Below are positions 54,038 to 63,053 of a DNA stretch of 64,000 nt, piece after piece. The notes beneath the pieces are model-generated. The model saw only the letters and a list, made by a program, of their open reading frames with translations. It was not told the origin of the DNA and ran no database searches. A program made the translations under genes and the position numbers. Location: NCBI RefSeq assembly GCF_024753285.1, contig NZ_JANUGW010000005.1:186001-250000 (forward strand), written 5' to 3'. This DNA is from Massilia pinisoli (GTDB lineage: Bacteria; Pseudomonadota; Gammaproteobacteria; Burkholderiales; Burkholderiaceae_D). Positions within the stretch are counted from its first letter, which is position 1. Each line of letters opens with the position of its first letter.

Positions 54038-55297
54038 TTACAGGTCGAGCAGCAGGCGGGCCGGATCTTCCAGCGCGTCCTTCATCGCAACCAGACCCAG
54101 GACGGCTTCGCGGCCGTCGATGATGCGGTGGTCGTACGACATCGCCAGGTAGTTCATCGGGCGGATGACGATCTGGCCGTTCTCGACGACGGCGCGGTCC
54201 TTGGTCGCGTGCACGCCCAGGATCGCCGACTGCGGCGGGTTGATGATCGGGGTCGACAGCATCGAACCGAAGGTGCCGCCGTTCGAGATCGAGAACGTAC
54301 CGCCCGTCAGGTCTTCCAGCGTGAGCTTGCCGTCCTTGGCTTTCTGGCCGAATTCGCCGATCTTCTTCTCGATCTCGGCGATCGACATCTGGTCGGCGTT
54401 GCGCAGGATCGGGACGACGAGGCCGCGCGGCGAACCGACGGCGATACCGATGTCGAAGTAGCCGTGGTAGATGATGTCGTTACCGTCGACCGACGCGTTC
54501 AGGATCGGGTACTTCTTCAGTGCGGCGACGGCAGCCTTGACGAAGAACGACATGAAGCCCAGCTTGACGCCGTGCTCTTTCTCGAACTTGTCCTTGTACT
54601 TGGCGCGCATTTCCATCACGGGCGCCATGTTGACTTCGTTGAACGTCGTCAGAATGGCGTTGGTCGACTGCGATTGCAGCAGGCGCTCGGCGATACGGGC
54701 GCGCAGGCGGCTCATCGGCACGCGCTCTTCCGGACGGTCGCCCAGGTTCACGGCCGGTGCTGCCACTTGCGGCAGGGCTGCCTTCGGTGCTGCGGCGGCC
54801 AGCGGTGCCGGTGCGGCGACTGCGGGCTTGTTCGCGACGGCGGCCAGGGCGTCGCCCTTGGTCACGCGGCCATCGCGGCCGGTGCCGGTCGCATCGAGAG
54901 CCGTCATGTTGTTGTCGGCCAGGATCTTGGCGGCGGCCGGCATGGCGACGTCGCCTTTCGAGCCGGTCGATGCGCCAGCTGCCGGAGCGGCGGCAGGCGC
55001 TTCAGCGGCGGCGACCGGGGCGGCGGACACTTGCTGCGGGCTGGCGCCGGCGGAGGCTTCGGTGTCGATGACAGCGATGACTTCACCCGAGACGACGGTA
55101 CCGCCGTCGTTCTTGATGATTTGCACGATCACGCCGGCAGCCGGTGCCGGCAGTTCCAGGACCACCTTGTCGGTCTCGATGTCGATCAGGTTCTCGTCGC
55201 GCGAGACGGCTTCGCCGACTTTCTTGTGCCACGACAGCAGGGTCGCTTCGGCGACCGATTCCGACAACTGGGGGACCTTGACTTCGATTTGTGCCAT
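54038..55297 (-). CDS. sucB: 2-oxoglutarate dehydrogenase E2, dihydrolipoyl succinyltransferase
   Basis: This is the core of the 2-oxoglutarate dehydrogenase complex. The 419-residue protein has one lipoyl domain with Lys44 in IETDKVVLE, an Ala/Pro-rich linker, the E3-binding peripheral domain ([27 protein letters not shown]) and the catalytic domain ending [13 protein letters not shown] with the active His. It lies downstream of sucA, separated by an intrinsic terminator. Confidence 0.97.
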   Translation of the reverse strand: MAQIEVKVPQLSESVAEATLLSWHKKVGEAVSRDENLIDIETDKVVLELPAPAAGVIVQIIKNDGGTVVSGEVIAVIDTEASAGASPQQVSAAPVAAAEAPAAAPAAGASTGSKGDVAMPAAAKILADNNMTALDATGTGRDGRVTKGDALAAVANKPAVAAPAPLAAAAPKAALPQVAAPAVNLGDRPEERVPMSRLRARIAERLLQSQSTNAILTTFNEVNMAPVMEMRAKYKDKFEKEHGVKLGFMSFFVKAAVAALKKYPILNASVDGNDIIYHGYFDIGIAVGSPRGLVVPILRNADQMSIAEIEKKIGEFGQKAKDGKLTLEDLTGGTFSISNGGTFGSMLSTPIINPPQSAILGVHATKDRAVVENGQIVIRPMNYLAMSYDHRIIDGREAVLGLVAMKDALEDPARLLLDL

Positions 55298-55326
55298 TTA
55301 AAAAACTCCGTTTTTGTATTCTGTGC

Positions 55327-55354
55327 AAAAAACCCCGCGCGGTCGGCGCGGGGT
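55327..55354 (-). terminator. Intrinsic terminator between sucA and sucB
   Basis: On the minus strand ACCCCGCGC / GCGCGGGGT forms a 9-bp GC-rich stem with a 5-base loop, followed by TTTTTTG. It starts 13 bases past the sucA stop codon and ends 30 bases before the sucB start, in the direction of the operon. It should stop a fraction of transcripts and so lower sucB relative to sucA. Confidence 0.8.
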
Positions 55355-55367
55355 CAATGAGCGCTGC

Positions 55368-58223
55368 TTATTTGGTCAGGACGAAACCCTTGAGTTTCGA
55401 GAACGCGGTTTCCAGCAGTTCCTTCTGCTGCGCCACGTGCTTGTCGGTGTAGCCGACGGCAGGCGACGCGGAAGCCGGACGGCCGGCATATGCCAGGCGC
55501 TGACCGGTTTCCATGCTTTCGAACACGTTGTGCTGGATCTGGAACCACGGACCCTGGTTCTGCGGCTCGTCCTGCGCCCATACCACTTCCGTCGCGTTCG
55601 GGAACTTCTTCAGTTCGGCCGAGAACGCCTTGTGCGGGAACGGATACAGCTGCTCGATACGGATGATGGCCGTGTCGGCCGTGCCGCGCGTCTTGCGTGC
55701 GTTGACGAGGTCGTAGTAGACCTTGCCCGAGCAGACGATCACGCGCTTGACCTTGTTGGCGTCGATCTTGTCGTCCAGTTCGCCGATGACGGTCTGGAAG
55801 CCGCCCTTGGCCAGGTCGGTCAGCGGCGAGCCGGCGTCCTTGTTACGCAGCAGCGACTTCGGCGTGAAGATGACGAGCGGCTTGCGGAACTGGCGCACCA
55901 TCTGGCGACGCAGCAGGTGGAAGATCTGCGCGGCCGTCGTCGGCTGCACGACTTGCATGTTGTGGTCGGCGGACAGCTGCAGGAAGCGCTCGATGCGGGC
56001 CGACGAGTGCTCCGGACCCTGGCCTTCGTAGCCGTGCGGCAGCATCATGACGAGACCCGACGCGCGGCCCCACTTCACTTCGCCCGACGCGATGAACTGG
56101 TCGATCACGACCTGCGCACCGTTCACGAAGTCGCCGAACTGGCCTTCCCAGATCGTCAGCGTGTTCGGCTCGGCGGTCGAGTAGCCGTATTCGAAGCCCA
56201 GCACCGCTTCTTCCGACAGCACGGAGTCGATGACGGTGAAGTTGGCCTGGTTGTCCGACACGTTGGCCAGCGGGAGGTAGATGCCCTGGTCCCAGCGCTC
56301 GCGGTTCTGGTCGTGCAGCACGGCGTGGCGGTGCACGAACGTGCCGCGGCCGGCGTCCTGGCCCGACAGGCGCACGGCGTAGCCGGATGCCAGCAGCGAC
56401 GCGTAGGCGAGATGTTCGCCCATGCCCCAGTCGAGGTTCACCTCGCCCTTGCCCATGTTGGCGCGGTCGGCCAGCACTTTCTCGACGAGCGAGTGCAGCT
56501 TGAAGTTTTCCGGCACGGTCGTGATGCGCTGGGCCAGGCGTTTCAGCTCGGTCAGCGGCACGGCGGTGTCGGCGGCGTCCGTCCACTTCTTGTTCAGGAA
56601 CGGCGCCCAGTCGACGGCGTACTTGTTCTTGAAGTCGGTCAGGACCGGGTCGACCGTGTGCTTGCCGGCGTCCATCGCGGCGCGGTAGTCGGCCACGAGC
56701 TGGTCGCCACCGTCGGCGGCGATGGTGCCCTGTGCGGCCAGCTTGTCCGCGTACATCTTGCGGGTGCCCGGGTGCTTGGCGATCTTCTTGTACATCAGCG
56801 GCTGGGTCAGGGCCGGCGTGTCCTGCTCGTTGTGGCCCAGCTTGCGGTAGCAGATGATGTCGACGACGACGTCTTTATGGAACTCGGTGCGGTAGTCCAT
56901 CGCGATCTGCGAGGCCAGCACGACGGCTTCCGGATCGTCCGCGTTCACGTGCAGCACAGGCGCCTCGATCATCTTGACGACGTCGGTGCAATACAGGGTC
57001 GAGCGCGCGTCGCGCGGGTCGGACGTCGTGAAGCCGATCTGGTTGTTGATGACCAGGTGGACCGTGCCGCCCGTGCCGTAGCCGCGGGTCTGCGCCAGGT
57101 TCAGCGTCTCCATGACGACGCCCTGGCCGGCGAAGGCCGCGTCGCCGTGCACGAGGATCGGCAGGACTTCCTTGCCCTTGCGGTCGCCGCGGCGCTCCAT
57201 GCGCGCCTTGACCGAGCCTTCGACGACCGGGTTGACGATTTCCAGGTGCGACGGGTTGAACGCCAGCGACAGGTGGACGGGGCCGCCCGGGGTCGAGATG
57301 TCGCTCGAGAAGCCCTGGTGGTATTTCACGTCGCCCGACGGCAGGTCGTCGGCGTGCTTGCCTTCGAATTCCTCGAACAGCTCGGACGGGGCCTTGCCCA
57401 GCGTGTTGACCAGGACGTTCAGGCGGCCGCGGTGGGCCATGCCGATGACGATTTCCTGCACGCCCTGCTCGCCGGCGCGGCGGATCACTTCGTCCATCGA
57501 GGCGATGAACGATTCGCCGCCTTCCAGCGAGAAGCGCTTGGCGCCGACGTACTTGGTGTGGAGGTAGCGCTCCAGGCCTTCGGCCGCGGTCAGGCGCTCG
57601 AGGATGTGTTTTTTCTTTTCAGCGGTGAAGGTCGGGGTCGAGCGGATCGACTCGAGCTTCTCCTGCAGCCAGCGCTTCTCGGTCGGATCGCTGACGTACA
57701 TGAATTCTGCGCCGATGGAACGGCAATAAGTGTCGCGCAACATGTTCAGCAGGTCGCGCAGCGAGGCGGTCTCCTGGCCGAAGTACGTGTTGCTGACGTT
57801 GAACTTGGTGTCCAGGTCGGCTTCGGTGAAACCGTAGAACGACGGTTCCAGTTCCGGGATCGGCGGACGCTCCTGGCGCTGCAGCGGGTCGAGGTTGGCC
57901 CAGCGCGAACCGAGGTAGCGGTAGGCGGCGATCAGTTGGGTCACGGCGACGCGCTTGCGGCCGAGCTCAGCGTCCGGCGACGCGGTCACGGTGCGGATCG
58001 GGCCCTGCTTGGCGCGTTCGGCGAACGAAGCGATCACGGACGAGTGATCCACGTCCGGCTTGGCGGTACCGTCGACGGCGGGCATGTGCTGCATCGCGTC
58101 GAAATAGGCGCGCCAGTTGTCCGGCACGGAACCCGGATTGTTCAGGTACGCTTCGTACAACTCTTCCACGTACGGCGCATTACCGCCGAACAGGTACGAG
58201 TTGGCGTTATATTGTTGCATCAT
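55368..58223 (-). CDS. sucA: 2-oxoglutarate dehydrogenase E1 component
   Basis: This thiamine diphosphate enzyme decarboxylates 2-oxoglutarate and succinylates the lipoyl group of SucB. The 951-residue protein is full length for the OdhA/SucA family. It shows the N-terminal E2-interacting helix (YNANSYLFGGNAPYVEELYE), the ThDP region (IGMAHRGRLNVLVNTLGK, GDAAFAGQGVVMETLNL, HLVINNQIGF) and the C-terminal pyrimidine domain (LPHGYEGQGPEHSSARIERF). GGTGAG precedes the ATG at 58223. It heads sucA-sucB-pspC-like-lpdA-zapE. Confidence 0.98.
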   Translation of the reverse strand: MMQQYNANSYLFGGNAPYVEELYEAYLNNPGSVPDNWRAYFDAMQHMPAVDGTAKPDVDHSSVIASFAERAKQGPIRTVTASPDAELGRKRVAVTQLIAAYRYLGSRWANLDPLQRQERPPIPELEPSFYGFTEADLDTKFNVSNTYFGQETASLRDLLNMLRDTYCRSIGAEFMYVSDPTEKRWLQEKLESIRSTPTFTAEKKKHILERLTAAEGLERYLHTKYVGAKRFSLEGGESFIASMDEVIRRAGEQGVQEIVIGMAHRGRLNVLVNTLGKAPSELFEEFEGKHADDLPSGDVKYHQGFSSDISTPGGPVHLSLAFNPSHLEIVNPVVEGSVKARMERRGDRKGKEVLPILVHGDAAFAGQGVVMETLNLAQTRGYGTGGTVHLVINNQIGFTTSDPRDARSTLYCTDVVKMIEAPVLHVNADDPEAVVLASQIAMDYRTEFHKDVVVDIICYRKLGHNEQDTPALTQPLMYKKIAKHPGTRKMYADKLAAQGTIAADGGDQLVADYRAAMDAGKHTVDPVLTDFKNKYAVDWAPFLNKKWTDAADTAVPLTELKRLAQRITTVPENFKLHSLVEKVLADRANMGKGEVNLDWGMGEHLAYASLLASGYAVRLSGQDAGRGTFVHRHAVLHDQNRERWDQGIYLPLANVSDNQANFTVIDSVLSEEAVLGFEYGYSTAEPNTLTIWEGQFGDFVNGAQVVIDQFIASGEVKWGRASGLVMMLPHGYEGQGPEHSSARIERFLQLSADHNMQVVQPTTAAQIFHLLRRQMVRQFRKPLVIFTPKSLLRNKDAGSPLTDLAKGGFQTVIGELDDKIDANKVKRVIVCSGKVYYDLVNARKTRGTADTAIIRIEQLYPFPHKAFSAELKKFPNATEVVWAQDEPQNQGPWFQIQHNVFESMETGQRLAYAGRPASASPAVGYTDKHVAQQKELLETAFSKLKGFVLTK

Positions 58224-58532
58224 TCTTGCTCACCTTTCTTCGCGTTTCGCGATTTTAGGGCGGGTTAATCTAACCTTCCGCGACACGGCCTGACCGGTTA
58301 GCGGATCGCACTTACTACATATCAAGTTGTGGGGGAAGGACTTTGCAGGCAAATCAATGCGGCCGACCTGCCCAATTGCGCACGGTATTGTAACGCAAGG
58401 AGTGCGAAGCGACAGGCCTCAGGCCGTGTTTTTCGGGGTTTCCAACGTTTTTATTCAATTTGTCAACAACAACGTGACGGGGCCGGACAGCCCCGCCGGA
58501 TGGCGATCGTTATCGTTTGAACATCCCCGCCT
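58224..58532. other. 309-bp region between the carboxylesterase and sucA genes
   Basis: This holds the sucA leader and promoter. On the minus strand TTGACA occurs at 58466-58461 and TACAAT near 58395, but neither has a well-spaced partner. A short hairpin CGGGGC / GCCCCG (58478-58495) may weakly terminate the carboxylesterase transcript. No repeat element or small gene is seen. Confidence 0.5.
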
Positions 58533-59975
58533 TCAGCGCCCGGCGGCGGCCACCGTCGTCGCGTCGATCTCCGCGCCCCACGGGTCGCGCAGCGCGCCGG
58601 GCTTGCCGTCCGCGGCGAAATCCATGATGACATCCTTGTCGCCCGCATAGCGCGGCCATGCCGCCAGGCCGCCGCCGTTCGGATCGCCCTTCTTCGCGAA
58701 GTTCACGAGGTAGGCGCTCATCGTCCGGCCCATGGCGACGTCCTTCTTCGTGGCCTCGGCGCCGTACTTGACGTCCACCGTGGCGAAGAAATACGGGATG
58801 TCGCTGGCGTGCTGCGCGCCAGGCTTGCCGATGCTGTCGGCCACGTACGAGAAGCGGTAGGCGTACACGGGCACGCCCTGCGCGGCGAGGCGTCCGGCCA
58901 GGCTGCGCGCGCCCGCGACCATGAAACCGGTCTTGCCGCCGATGTCCGCGCTCGTCGCGCCGATCATCACGGGCACTTTGATGAACCGCCCGGACGCGAA
59001 CGCGGCGCCCGAGTCGACGGCCACCTTGCCATCGGCGAACGGACCGAAATACGTGGCCGGGTCCTGCGGCGCGCGGTTGGCCAGGTTCATGCCGTCCACG
59101 ACCTCGTCGGCCGGCAACGCGCGCAGCTTGTCGAGCGCGTGCGGGTCGTCCGCGGCGATGCCCTTCGCCGCCGCGAAGTTGGCGCCGATCCGTTCGACGG
59201 CCGCCAGGCCCGGGTCGGGCGACTTGCCGTCGCCGCCGGACAGCACGACGGCCTTCGCGAACAAGCCCTGCGCCTGCGGCGACGTGAGCAGCGCATTGAC
59301 GGACATGCCGCCCGCCGATTCGCCGATGATCGTCACGTTGGCCGCATCGCCGCCGAACGCCGCCACGTTGCGCTTCACCCAGCGCAGGGCCGCCAGCTGG
59401 TCCATGTAACCGTAGTTTCCCAGTGGCTCGCCGGCGCCGTTTGCCTGTTGCGTCAACTGCGGATGCGCGAAGAAGCCGAAGCGGCCCAGGCGGTAATTGA
59501 AGCTGACCAGCACGACGCCCTGCTTTGCCAGCGCGGCACCCGCGTAGGTCGGCGGCGACGAACCGCCGTTGACGAAGCCGCCGCCGTAGATCCACACGAT
59601 CACGGGCAGCTTCTGCGTCGCGCGCACGGCCGCCGGACGCCACACGTTCACGTACAGGCAGTCCTCGGCCGGCGGCGTGCCGAGTGGCGCCGCGTCGCTG
59701 GGGAAAGGCAGTTGCATGCAGTCGTTGCCGTATGCCTGCGCCTGGCGCACGCCGGACCACGCCGCGGCCGGCTGCGGCGCGCGCCAGCGCAGCGCGCCCA
59801 CGGGCGGCGCGGCGAACGGGATGCCCTTCCAGCTGGCCACGCCGCCCGCGACGGCGCCCTGCACCTTGCCGGTGTCGATGGCGACGACGGGACCGCTGCC
59901 GGCGCTCGCCGGGGCCGCGGCGAACATGGGCGATAACGCTAACATCAACAGGGGCAGCGCACGTGGACTGGGCAT
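58533..59975 (-). CDS. Secreted type-B carboxylesterase/lipase
   Basis: The 480-residue alpha/beta hydrolase has a signal peptide (cleavage near ASAGS, about 25). Visible are the oxyanion loop WIYGGGFVNGG, the nucleophile elbow VTIIGESAGG with Ser220, the N-terminal type-B segment EDCLYVNVWRP and the catalytic-His segment QHASDIPYFF. It is shorter than eukaryotic cholinesterase-like enzymes but normal for bacterial ones. The substrate is unknown. It is divergent from the SGNH hydrolase gene across 185 bp. Confidence 0.92.
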   Translation of the reverse strand: MPSPRALPLLMLALSPMFAAAPASAGSGPVVAIDTGKVQGAVAGGVASWKGIPFAAPPVGALRWRAPQPAAAWSGVRQAQAYGNDCMQLPFPSDAAPLGTPPAEDCLYVNVWRPAAVRATQKLPVIVWIYGGGFVNGGSSPPTYAGAALAKQGVVLVSFNYRLGRFGFFAHPQLTQQANGAGEPLGNYGYMDQLAALRWVKRNVAAFGGDAANVTIIGESAGGMSVNALLTSPQAQGLFAKAVVLSGGDGKSPDPGLAAVERIGANFAAAKGIAADDPHALDKLRALPADEVVDGMNLANRAPQDPATYFGPFADGKVAVDSGAAFASGRFIKVPVMIGATSADIGGKTGFMVAGARSLAGRLAAQGVPVYAYRFSYVADSIGKPGAQHASDIPYFFATVDVKYGAEATKKDVAMGRTMSAYLVNFAKKGDPNGGGLAAWPRYAGDKDVIMDFAADGKPGALRDPWGAEIDATTVAAAGR

Positions 59976-60160
59976 GGAACGTCTCCTTTTTGGTGTGGGG
60001 ATAGTGGCCGGGGATGAGGCAAACGCGTCCCGATGCTAAAGAGAGGATGGCAACCCGTCAATGGGCGTCCGCGCCGCGCCGGGCTAGCACATGTAATAGT
60101 TGATGCGGCGACAACAGAATGTGAGCATGCGGTACCTCGTTCACTCCGGTGTTTCCCGCC

Positions 60161-61366
60161 ATGCTAAAACGCGTATTGACCGCCCTGCTGTTCCTCTCCT
60201 TCCTCGGTGCGGCCACCGCGGCGCCTCACGACGGCTGGCGCACGGCCTGGGCCACCGCGCCCGATTCCACCGGACCGGCGCTGGACGCGCAGACGCTGCG
60301 CCAGGTCGTCCGCACGGCAACGAGCGGCACGCGCGTGCGCATCCGCCTCTCGAACCTGTTCGGCACGCAGCCGCTGGTGATCGGCGCGGCGCACGTCGCC
60401 CTGTCCGCCGGCGGCGCGCGCGTGGCGCCCGGCAGCGACCGCGCGCTGACGTTCGGCGGCAAGGCCACCGTCACGATCGCGCCCGGCGCCAGCGCACTGA
60501 GCGACCCTGCCGCCCTGCCCGTCGGCGCGCTGCAGCCGCTCGCCGTCAGCCTGTACGTGCCGCGGAAGGTCGAGGTCTCGACGATCCACGGCTTCGCGCT
60601 GCAGACGGTGTACATGAAGGTGCCGGGCGACGCGACGGCCGCCGCCGACCTCCCCTCGGCCGCCACGGACGACAGCCGCTACTTCCTCAGCGACGTCGAG
60701 GTCGAGGGTCCGCGCCCGGCCCGCACCTTGGCGATCGTCGGCGACTCGATCGCGGACGGCGTCGGCGCGGGCACCGACCACGACGCGCGCTGGCCCGACG
60801 CACTGGCCGCCCGGCTGCAGCTCGATCCCGCACTCGCCGGCATCGGCATCGCCAACGGCGGCATCGCGGGGAACCGGATCCTGCACGACGGCGCCGACCC
60901 GTACATCGGCCCGAGCGCAGTCGCGCGGTTCGACCGCGACGGTCTCGACAAGCCTGGCGTGCGCTGGATTCTCGTGCACGCTGGCCTGAACGACTTCACG
61001 GCCACGAACCTGCTGACCGATCCGGCCCAGCACGTGACGGTCGAACAGCTCGAAGCCGGCCTGCGCGCGCTGGCGGCACGCGCGCACGCGCGCGGCGTGC
61101 GCATCTGGGCCGGCACCCTGATGCCACTGGCCGGCGCCAAGCGCTTTTATTCCGACGACGTCGAGCGCCAGCGCCAGGCCATCAACGCATGGATCCGCAC
61201 ATCCGCCGTGTTCGATGCCGTCATCGACTTCGACGCGGCCATGCGCGCCCCGTCCGACCCGACGCACCTGAACCCGGCGTACGACAGCGGCGACCACCTG
61301 CACCCGAACGAGGAAGGCTACCGCGTGATGGCGCACCAGATCGATCTGCGCCTGTTGCGCTCCTGA
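60161..61366 (+). CDS. Secreted SGNH/GDSL hydrolase (esterase-like)
   Basis: The 401-residue protein starts at the ATG at 60161 (MLKRVLTALLFLSF); a GTG four codons upstream is possible. After the signal peptide comes a beta-rich N-terminal domain (about 25-180), then the SGNH domain with block I AIVGDSIADGVG (Ser196), block II ANGGIAGNRIL, block III VHAGLNDF and block V DHLHPNEEGYRVM (Asp-x-x-His). Such enzymes deacetylate polysaccharides or hydrolyse esters. Together with the neighbouring carboxylesterase and the GH5 enzyme it fits a polymer-degrading lifestyle. Confidence 0.9.
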   Translation: MLKRVLTALLFLSFLGAATAAPHDGWRTAWATAPDSTGPALDAQTLRQVVRTATSGTRVRIRLSNLFGTQPLVIGAAHVALSAGGARVAPGSDRALTFGGKATVTIAPGASALSDPAALPVGALQPLAVSLYVPRKVEVSTIHGFALQTVYMKVPGDATAAADLPSAATDDSRYFLSDVEVEGPRPARTLAIVGDSIADGVGAGTDHDARWPDALAARLQLDPALAGIGIANGGIAGNRILHDGADPYIGPSAVARFDRDGLDKPGVRWILVHAGLNDFTATNLLTDPAQHVTVEQLEAGLRALAARAHARGVRIWAGTLMPLAGAKRFYSDDVERQRQAINAWIRTSAVFDAVIDFDAAMRAPSDPTHLNPAYDSGDHLHPNEEGYRVMAHQIDLRLLRS

Positions 61367-61509
61367 GCCGGCGCGTCCCGCCGCACGTGTCGGTGATACA
61401 ACAGAAATAGAACGGTCGTGCCAAATAGTGTATGCTTCGGCACCCGCCGACCCCGGCCAGCTTCGGACCCGGGGGGCGGACCGAGAATCATTATTTGGAG
61501 CGAGACCTG

Positions 61510-62922
61510 ATGAACAAGAAACACCTGACCCTGCTCGTCGCCCTGGCCTTCGGCACGTCGCTCGACGCGACCGCCTCCGGCTACCGCTTCGGCTCCCAGA
61601 GCGTGTCCGCACAGGGCACGGCGGAGGCCAACGGCGCGGAAGCAGCCGACGCATCCACCATCTTCGCCAACCCGGCCGGCCTGTCGCGCCTGGACGGCCG
61701 CCAGATCATGGGCGGCATCACGGCCGTCGTGCCGCATTCGACGTTCCAGGACGGCGGCTCGACCCGCTTCACCGGTACCTCCACGGGCGGCAAGACGTCG
61801 CAAGACTCCTACGCGCCGGGCGTCGTCGCCGGCCCGTCGCTGTACTACAGCCAGAAGATCGACGGCCAGTGGACGGCCGGCGTGGGCGTGTTCGTCCCGT
61901 ACGGCACCAAGCTCGATTACGACAACAACTGGTCGGGCCGCTACTCGCTCACGAACATCAAGCTGGAATCCGTGAACATCAACCCGTCGGTGGCGTTCAA
62001 GCTCTCCGAGCAGCACAGCTTCGGCTTCGGCATCGACATCGAATACATGAAGGCGAGCCTGGGCCAGGCCGTGGACGTGCCGGGCTCCATCGCCGCCGCG
62101 AAGGTCGCGGGTGCAGGCGCCGCACTGGTCGGCCAGATCATGGCGCTGGGCGGCAACCCGGCCGCGCTGGCGACGGCGGGCGACGCGCACGCGGGCGTGG
62201 ACGGCAAGGACTGGGGCTATGGCTTCAACGTGGGCTACCTGTACTCGCCCGACGCGAACACGCGCTTCGGCATCGCGTACCGCTCGTCGATCAAGCACGA
62301 GCTGAAAGGCGGCGCCGTGTGGGACTTCTCGACGGTCACGAGTGACGCCGTCGTCAACAAGGTGCTGCAAGGCGCCTCGCACCACGCCAACTCGGCGTCG
62401 CGCGTGGACGTGAGCACGCCCGAGACGCTGTCGATCAACGCGTTCCATCAGTTCGATCCGAAATGGGCGGGCATGGCCGACGTGACGTGGACGCGCAACT
62501 CGCGCCTGCAGGACATCAACATCCAGTTCGTCGGCGCCGGCGTGGGCGACCTCGTCATCCGCCAGCAGTGGAAGAACACCGTGCGCGTGGCGCTCGGCGC
62601 GAACTACCAGCTGAACGACACGACCGTGCTGCGCGCGGGCATCGCCCACGACGACGCACCGATCCAGGGCGACACGCTGCGCCACGCCGCGCTGCCGGAC
62701 GCCGACCGCCTGCAACTGTCGTTCGGCGCGAACTGGAAGCTGACCCCGGCCTCGTCACTGGATCTCGCCTACAGCTGGCTGCACTTCAACGACGCGAGCG
62801 GCAACTACACGAACAACTGCAACCCGACGATGACGACTTGCACCGGTAACGGCGAGACGACGCGCGGGACGTGGAAGACGCGTATGCAGTTGATTGGCTT
62901 GGCGTACAACTACAAGTTCTGA
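61510..62922 (+). CDS. FadL/OmpP1/TodX family outer membrane channel
   Basis: The 470-residue protein starts at the ATG at 61510 after GGAG and has a signal peptide ending near ATASG. The mature N-terminus (YRFGSQSVSAQGTAEANGAE, ADASTIFANPAGLSRL) is the FadL hatch signature, and the protein ends with alternating beta-strands and the terminal Phe (LAYNYKF). FadL-type channels import long-chain fatty acids or other hydrophobic compounds. It may be functionally linked to the secreted esterases upstream, although spacing (143 bp) suggests its own promoter. Confidence 0.92.
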   Translation: MNKKHLTLLVALAFGTSLDATASGYRFGSQSVSAQGTAEANGAEAADASTIFANPAGLSRLDGRQIMGGITAVVPHSTFQDGGSTRFTGTSTGGKTSQDSYAPGVVAGPSLYYSQKIDGQWTAGVGVFVPYGTKLDYDNNWSGRYSLTNIKLESVNINPSVAFKLSEQHSFGFGIDIEYMKASLGQAVDVPGSIAAAKVAGAGAALVGQIMALGGNPAALATAGDAHAGVDGKDWGYGFNVGYLYSPDANTRFGIAYRSSIKHELKGGAVWDFSTVTSDAVVNKVLQGASHHANSASRVDVSTPETLSINAFHQFDPKWAGMADVTWTRNSRLQDINIQFVGAGVGDLVIRQQWKNTVRVALGANYQLNDTTVLRAGIAHDDAPIQGDTLRHAALPDADRLQLSFGANWKLTPASSLDLAYSWLHFNDASGNYTNNCNPTMTTCTGNGETTRGTWKTRMQLIGLAYNYKF

Positions 62923-62942
62923 TGTAACGCCCGCACCCGATC

Positions 62943-63023
62943 GTTGAACGCGTGGATGGCCAAGCCGTCCACCCTACCCGCGCCATGCCCGTAAGGTGGA
63001 CGGGTCCCCCGTCCACGCGTCCA
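62943..63023. repeat. REP-like composite element, GGACGG subfamily (copy I)
   Basis: CGCGTGGATGG / CCGTCCACCCTAC is followed by GTAAGGTGGACGGG / CCCGTCCACGCG, so the two units are head to head with slight substitutions (GTAAGG for GTAGGG). It lies between the convergent FadL-type and chemoreceptor genes. Confidence 0.83.
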
Positions 63024-63053
63024 ACTCCGGTTGAATCTACGGCGCGCCCGGGG

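Noticed and set aside
55314-58268. 984-codon plus-strand open frame opposite sucA
   Set aside because: The opposite strand encodes a full-length E1 component; the long frame results from the third-position GC bias of sucA.
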